Positions 59,655 to 64,000 of a stretch of DNA of 64,000 bases are shown here, piece after piece. The DNA comes from HKCCE3408 sp039183205. Lineage in GTDB: Bacteria > Pseudomonadota > Alphaproteobacteria > Rhodobacterales > Rhodobacteraceae. Numbering within the stretch: the first letter of the stretch is position 1; the number at the start of each line of letters is the position of its first letter. The translations under genes were made by a program, and so were the position numbers. The stretch is taken from contig JBCDBR010000021.1 of the NCBI GenBank assembly GCA_039183205.1, positions 1 through 64,000 of the forward strand, in the 5' to 3' direction. The notes beneath the pieces were generated by a model, which was given only the letters and a program-made list of their open reading frames with translations, searched no databases and was not told the DNA's origin.

Positions 59655-61844
59655 ATGTCCGCCGACAATCTCAAGGCCATGTTCTTCGTCGAATGCGAAG
59701 AACTTTTAGAAGCGCTCGGCGAAGGCCTCGTTTCCATGGAAACTGGCGAGGCCGACAATGAAACGCTGCATGCGATCTTTCGCGCCGTCCATTCGATCAA
59801 AGGCACCGCTGGCGCCTTTGGGTTTGATACGCTTGTCACGTTTACCCACCATTATGAAACCGTTCTTGACCTGATCCGCAGCGACCAGCTTGAGGTCGAT
59901 GCGGACCTGATGCGCATCCTGCTGCGGTCCAGCGACATTCTTGCCGATTTGGTTGAGCTTGCCCGAGCCGACGATCCCGGCCGCCCCGAGGCGATGGATC
60001 AGGTGCTCAACACCTTGATCGAGCTTTCCGGTGCGCAAAAGGAAGATGACAAAGCCGGCGGGGCCGAATTGGCGGCAGAGCCGATGACATTCGAGCCTTT
60101 AGCCTTCGACCCCGTCGGGCTTGAGGACAGCCCGCCCGAAGGCGCCCTGCGCTATAAAATCCGGTTCGAACCGGGCCGCGACTTCTTCCGCAACGGGCAT
60201 GATTTTGTACGTCTTCTGCATGAGCTCTCAAAGCTTGGCCCGGTGGAGTGCACCGCAGATGCGTCAGACATGCCGGAGATCGACAGCTTCGATCCGGCCT
60301 TGTGCTATTTGTCATGGGACATGGAGATCGAAACAGAGGCCACAGAGGCCGAAGTGCTCGACGCGTTCATGTTTCTCGAAGAGTTCTGCAAAATCCAAGA
60401 AATACCAGCCGACCCGCCGATGGCGGGGCTCGATGCTTTGCTCCCCCTTACAGAGCCCGAAACCGCTGATGTGCCCGAACCGCCCGATCCGCCGGCACAG
60501 GCCGAGGCGCCCCCGCCAGAGGCACCAAAACCGCTCCCACCCGACGCCGGCCCATCGGGCCAAAAGGCGGCGCCAAACCCTAGCAAGGCGCCTGCCGCGC
60601 CGGAACAGCCCGCAGCCAAAAGCACACCCGCCGCAAGCGCAAGCGCGCCAGCCCCAAAGCAGCCCATGCTGCGCGTCGATCCCGAACGCGTGGACCGGCT
60701 GATCAACACCGTTGGTGAATTGATCATCAACCAGGCTGTGATCAGCCAGCGCATCGTCGAAGGGGGATTTGACACAAATTCCGACTTGATGAGCGATCTC
60801 GACGACTTTCAGCATCTCGCCCGCGAGATCCAAGAAGGTGTCATGGCTATCCGGGCCCAACCGGTGAAGCCGCTTTTTCAAAGGATGCAGCGGATCGTGC
60901 GCGAAACGGTCGACGCGTTGGGAAAAGACGTCCAGTTGATTACCGAAGGCGAAAACACCGAGGTCGATAAGACGCTGGTGGAGCGTTTGGCCGATCCGCT
61001 GACGCATATGATCCGAAACGCCGTCGATCACGGGGTCGAACGCAAGGAGGTCCGCAGCCAGGCCGGCAAATCCGAACGCGGCACGATCCGCCTGTCGGCC
61101 GCCCACAGATCGGGCCACGTGCAGATCGAAATCTCAGACGACGGTGCCGGCGTTAATCGGCCAAGGGTTTTTGAAAAGGCGGTCGAAAATGGTCTTGTCG
61201 CGGCGGACGCGAAATTGACTGACAGCGAGATTGACAACCTGCTGTTCATGCCGGGTTTTTCGACGGCGGCTGAGGTTACGAATCTGTCAGGTCGCGGCGT
61301 CGGTATGGATGTCGTAAAGACCGCCATCAGCGCGTTGGGCGGACGTGTTGCGATCTCCTCTGCGCCGGGCAAAGGCACAACCTTTACAATCTCGATGCCG
61401 CTGACGCTTGCGGTGATGGACGGCATGGTTGTCCATATCTGCGGTGAGACCATGGTGGTGCCGTTGGCCAGCATCGTCGAAACCATTCGCCCAAATGAAA
61501 AGGACATCAAATCGATCGGCCGCGACGGGCAGCTTTTGTTCATTCGCGGCATGTATGTTCCCATCATAGGCCTGTCGGATATGCTTAGTCTTGCCCGGCC
61601 CGAGGATGAGCCTTCGGGCGGCGTTTATGTCCTGGTGCGGTCCGAAGCGGACGATCTCGTTGCGCTGGCCGTCGACGACATCTCTGACCAGCGCCAAGTC
61701 GTCATCAAAAGCCTCGAGGGAAATTACGGCGCCATTCCAGGCATCTCGGCCGCGACCATCCTGGGTGACGGACGGGTGGCGTTGATCATCGATACCGAAG
61801 CGATCCTGGCACAAGTCCGCCGGACGGGAACGGAAGCGGCATAG
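59655..61844 (+). CDS. cheA: Chemotaxis histidine kinase CheA
   Basis: The 729-residue kinase has an Hpt domain with His46 (FRAVHSIKGTAGAFG), a middle domain of about 100 residues (165-250, LRYKIRFEPGRDFF), a Pro/Ala-rich linker (252-337), a dimerisation domain (338-400), the ATPase with N-box around 448-461 and glycine motifs at 495-499 (DDGAG) and 547-554 (GRGVGMDV), and a CheW-like C-terminal domain. All catalytic parts are intact. The middle domain is where CheY binds in relatives. The next gene, cheW, is 15 bases away. Confidence 0.96.
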   Translation: MSADNLKAMFFVECEELLEALGEGLVSMETGEADNETLHAIFRAVHSIKGTAGAFGFDTLVTFTHHYETVLDLIRSDQLEVDADLMRILLRSSDILADLVELARADDPGRPEAMDQVLNTLIELSGAQKEDDKAGGAELAAEPMTFEPLAFDPVGLEDSPPEGALRYKIRFEPGRDFFRNGHDFVRLLHELSKLGPVECTADASDMPEIDSFDPALCYLSWDMEIETEATEAEVLDAFMFLEEFCKIQEIPADPPMAGLDALLPLTEPETADVPEPPDPPAQAEAPPPEAPKPLPPDAGPSGQKAAPNPSKAPAAPEQPAAKSTPAASASAPAPKQPMLRVDPERVDRLINTVGELIINQAVISQRIVEGGFDTNSDLMSDLDDFQHLAREIQEGVMAIRAQPVKPLFQRMQRIVRETVDALGKDVQLITEGENTEVDKTLVERLADPLTHMIRNAVDHGVERKEVRSQAGKSERGTIRLSAAHRSGHVQIEISDDGAGVNRPRVFEKAVENGLVAADAKLTDSEIDNLLFMPGFSTAAEVTNLSGRGVGMDVVKTAISALGGRVAISSAPGKGTTFTISMPLTLAVMDGMVVHICGETMVVPLASIVETIRPNEKDIKSIGRDGQLLFIRGMYVPIIGLSDMLSLARPEDEPSGGVYVLVRSEADDLVALAVDDISDQRQVVIKSLEGNYGAIPGISAATILGDGRVALIIDTEAILAQVRRTGTEAA

Positions 61845-61859
61845 TGAAAGGAGACCCCC

Positions 61860-62327
61860 ATGAATAGGCCTGCGCATTGGGAAGAAAGTGGGACGATTGA
61901 GTTCGTGTCCTTCATGGCTGGCGGACAGAGCTTTTGCATCGAGATCACGCAAATCCGTGAGATCCGGCGGTGGACGCCGGTCACTGCGTTGCCCCATGCG
62001 GATAAGGCCATTCTCGGGGTGATCAATTTGCGTGGGGCCGTCATTCCCATCGTCGATCTTGCGGAGCAGTTGGGCCTTGGTTCCAGCGAAACATCGATGC
62101 GCCATGTCGTGATCGTCGTGGCGATTGGCACGCAAACCGTTGGCCTGTTGGTCGATTCAGTTTCGGAAATCCTTGCCGTTGGCGTCGATACAATTTGCGA
62201 TGCCCCGCCGATGTCGAAAAGCGTCGACAGCGATTGCATCATTGGCCTTGTCTCTGTCGAAGAAGAGATGTCGCGCGTGCTGGCCTTGGAGGCCGTGTTG
62301 CCGCAAGCCCTTGAGGATGCGGCATAA
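61860..62327 (+). CDS. cheW: Chemotaxis coupling protein CheW
   Basis: The 155-residue protein is a single CheW domain (FVSFMAGGQSFCIEITQIREIRRW, split by turns; ADKAILGVINLRGAVIPIVDLAEQLG; LLVDSVSEILAV). It bridges receptors and CheA. AAAGGAGACCCCC precedes the ATG. The stop TAA overlaps the cheR ATG by one base (TAATG). No receptor gene (MCP) is in the window. Confidence 0.95.
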   Translation: MNRPAHWEESGTIEFVSFMAGGQSFCIEITQIREIRRWTPVTALPHADKAILGVINLRGAVIPIVDLAEQLGLGSSETSMRHVVIVVAIGTQTVGLLVDSVSEILAVGVDTICDAPPMSKSVDSDCIIGLVSVEEEMSRVLALEAVLPQALEDAA

Positions 62328-63187
62328 TGAACATGCGCGCGACCCCTGTCGGCGGAAGCATTCGAAAACGGCCCGAATTGTCGGATCGTGATTTCCAGCG
62401 CATTGCCGCCATCGCCAAATCGGATTACGGCATTCAAATTGAACCGCAAAAGAAATCGATGATCCAATCGCGGCTGACCAAGCGAATGCGTAGCCTGGAG
62501 CTTGGCGATTTCGCCGATTATTGCGCATTGGTTGAAAAGCCGGATTCGGGCGAGCGGGAAAACTTCATCTCGTCGATCACCACCAATGTGACGCATTTTT
62601 ATCGTGAAGTGCATCACTTCAAACAGCTTGAGACCGAGGTTCTGCCGCCCTTGGTTGTGCGCGCCCGGTCCGGCTCCAAGCTGCGAGTTTGGTCGGCGGG
62701 GTGTTCTACGGGACCGGAGCCCTATTCGATCGCCGGCAGCATCACCAAACTGATGCCAGAGGCGGGGCGAATGGGGGTTGAGGTTTTGGCGACCGATCTC
62801 GACCGTGAGGTTTTGGCCAAAGCAGAAACCGCCACATACGATGCCGAGCAATGCCAGGTTCCCGCGCCGGAATGGGGCGATCGGGTTTTTCAACGCGGAA
62901 CGGCCGATGGCATACGTCGTGTCCGCCCGGATGTGGCGGGAATTGTGACGTTCCGGCAGGTCAACCTCAATGGCGCTTGGACCCATCCGGTCAAATTCGA
63001 CATCATCTTTTGCCGCAACGTGGCAATCTACTTTGACCGCGAAGTGCAACAGCGGCTGTGGCAACGCTTTGCCGACGTGTTGCAACCTGGCGGGACGCTG
63101 TTCATCGGCCATTCAGAACGTGTCTCGGGACCTGCGAAAGACGTGTTCACCCCATGCGGCATCACCGCTTATCGCAAACGCAGCTAA
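62327..63187 (+). CDS. cheR: Chemotaxis protein methyltransferase CheR
   Basis: The 286-residue protein has an N-terminal helical domain (about 18-85) and a methyltransferase domain with SAM loop WSAGCSTGPEPYSIA, ATDLD, and FDIIFCRNVAIYFD. The usual GEEPYS is here GPEPYS, a modest change. It methylates receptor glutamates. The partner CheB is not in the window and may lie just beyond its end. There is no C-terminal extension, so this is the basic form. Confidence 0.95.
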   Translation: MNMRATPVGGSIRKRPELSDRDFQRIAAIAKSDYGIQIEPQKKSMIQSRLTKRMRSLELGDFADYCALVEKPDSGERENFISSITTNVTHFYREVHHFKQLETEVLPPLVVRARSGSKLRVWSAGCSTGPEPYSIAGSITKLMPEAGRMGVEVLATDLDREVLAKAETATYDAEQCQVPAPEWGDRVFQRGTADGIRRVRPDVAGIVTFRQVNLNGAWTHPVKFDIIFCRNVAIYFDREVQQRLWQRFADVLQPGGTLFIGHSERVSGPAKDVFTPCGITAYRKRS

Positions 63188-63216
63188 CGCTCTAACGCCT
63201 GAGAAGGAGACCGACC

Positions 63217-63603
63217 TTGTCAATTAAAGACACCTTGCGCGTCATGGTTGTGGACGACATGTCGATCAGCCGCGGCTTGCTGATCTCAGCGCTTGAAGAG
63301 ATGGGCATCTATAAAGTTGTGGCTGAAAGCTCCGGCCAATCCGCCGCTGCGCGCATAACGACCGATCCGGTTCATTTGGTGCTTGCCGACTATAACATGC
63401 CTGGCATGGATGGGCTGCAACTGCTCGAAACGCTCCGCCGAAATCGCGCAACGCAGCGTGTGGGTTATATTTTGGTGACCGGCACGCCAACACCTGAATT
63501 GGTCGATAGTGGGCGCCGGTTGGGCCTAAACAACCTGGTGCAAAAACCCTTCACAACACAATCGCTCAAGCGCGCGATCGAATCCGTTGTGGGGAAATTT
63601 TGA
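63217..63603 (+). CDS. Second CheY-like response regulator, TTG start
   Basis: The 128-residue receiver has Asp13/Asp14, acceptor Asp58 (VLADYNMPGMDG), Thr88/Thr90 region and Lys110. The start is TTG: AAGGAG lies eight bases before it, and the first downstream ATG would cut into strand one. The central region YNMPGMDG differs from the first CheY, so the two are likely distinct, one acting on the motor and one competing for phosphate. The stop overlaps the next TTG start in TTGA. Confidence 0.9.
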   Translation: MSIKDTLRVMVVDDMSISRGLLISALEEMGIYKVVAESSGQSAAARITTDPVHLVLADYNMPGMDGLQLLETLRRNRATQRVGYILVTGTPTPELVDSGRRLGLNNLVQKPFTTQSLKRAIESVVGKF

Positions 63604-63971
63604 ACGCATTTACGGACAGACGCAGCCCAAGCGCGCCGGATGCCTGCGACCTTGTTGCAGCCGTTGGCCGTGAATTGGACCATACAGCAGAGCTTTTGCG
63701 GCGGGCGGAGGAGGCAATCCTGTTCGCACTCGCCGATCCCGATCGCGATGCGTTTCAGATGGCCGATGTGCAGCTTTTGGACCTTGCGATCCAAACGCTT
63801 GACGACCTGTCACCGTTTATCTCCGCGCTGTCGGCCGGGCTTGAAGACGCACGCACCGTGGATACGGCGACCCTGATCGAAAGCTTGCGCCTGGCCGGGC
63901 TGCGCGCACGATTGACGCGCTCGGGCAGTGCCGTTTCGCAAAGTGATGGCGGATCGGTCGAGATGTTTTGA
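63600..63971 (+). CDS. Small helical protein at the end of the che cluster
   Basis: The 123-residue product starts at TTG overlapping the previous stop. It is mainly helical (DLVAAVGRELDHTAELLRRAEEAIL; MADVQLLDLAIQTLDDLSPFISAL; TATLIESLRLAGLRARL, each within normal helix lengths). I recognise no domain; a CheZ-like or Hpt-like partner is possible from the location only. It ends 29 bases before the window edge. Confidence 0.65.
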   Translation: MNAFTDRRSPSAPDACDLVAAVGRELDHTAELLRRAEEAILFALADPDRDAFQMADVQLLDLAIQTLDDLSPFISALSAGLEDARTVDTATLIESLRLAGLRARLTRSGSAVSQSDGGSVEMF

Positions 63972-64000
63972 AATTCGCGCGCCGGTCCAAGAGAAAATCA
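63972..64000. other. Window edge
   Basis: The last 29 bases follow the stop codon of the preceding gene and show no feature. The che operon may continue outside. Confidence 0.5.

Overview
The window looks like chromosomal DNA of an alphaproteobacterium, most probably a marine member of the Rhodobacterales (Roseobacter group). This rests on moderately high G+C, two proteins with VPLPA-type C-terminal sorting signals, a DUF1127 mini-protein, a MerR-headed beta-oxidation operon, a fused malic enzyme/phosphotransacetylase and a che cluster that opens with a STAS protein. The assignment is inference from gene content, not from a marker gene. Nearly all of the window is ordinary core genome. No phage, insertion sequence, CRISPR array or toxin-antitoxin pair was recognised.

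Layout. 1-5,212 (minus strand): a small lipoprotein, hom, glpX, a cysteine hydrolase and recJ, followed by tRNA-Glu(UUC). 5,265-9,410: a TetR regulator with a palindrome at its start, a membrane fatty-acid desaturase, glyA and nadK. 9,530-18,453 (plus): maeB, prpE and a compact nucleoside-salvage operon cdd-deoA-deoB-add-upp. 18,536-20,875: a membrane protein resembling an M48 peptidase without its active site, a VPLPA-CTERM surface protein and a small membrane protein. 20,910-29,496 (minus): an operon of about 8.5 kb for fatty-acid oxidation (two MerR regulators, acyl-CoA dehydrogenase, GFA protein, a 70-residue protein, GST, fadA, two NTF2-like paralogues, fadB/J) with a MerR-type palindrome. 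29,584-38,323: two hotdog thioesterases and a MATE exporter, pyrD with a DUF952 protein, a secreted 5'-nucleotidase, a DUF1127 protein, an SRAP protein, a small periplasmic protein and 6-phosphogluconate dehydrogenase.

38,371-42,875 (minus) is the least ordinary part. It is a tightly overlapping six-gene operon combining a membrane-anchored protein, an ABC ATPase, an FtsX/MacB-type permease, a DUF4198 protein, a NikL-like protein and a TroA/ZnuA-fold binding protein that lacks two of the usual metal-ligand histidines. It looks like a periplasmic metal-handling system of a kind I cannot match to a named one. Next come relatively gene-poor and more A+T-rich sequence (42,920-44,455), then DoxX, a decayed MAPEG gene and an alpha/beta hydrolase facing an AraC regulator, then a von Willebrand A protein with a C-terminal sorting signal, an M20 peptidase and tRNA-Gly(UCC).

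51,128-58,885 (plus) encodes an ABC exporter half, a RidA protein, an acyl-CoA ligase, and an overlapping set of DUF393, saccharopine-dehydrogenase/DUF4166 and YcaQ-like DNA glycosylase genes. 58,980-63,971 is a chemotaxis operon (STAS-like, CheY, CheA, CheW, CheR, a second CheY, a small unknown protein) that runs to the edge of the window. No cheB or cheD is reached.
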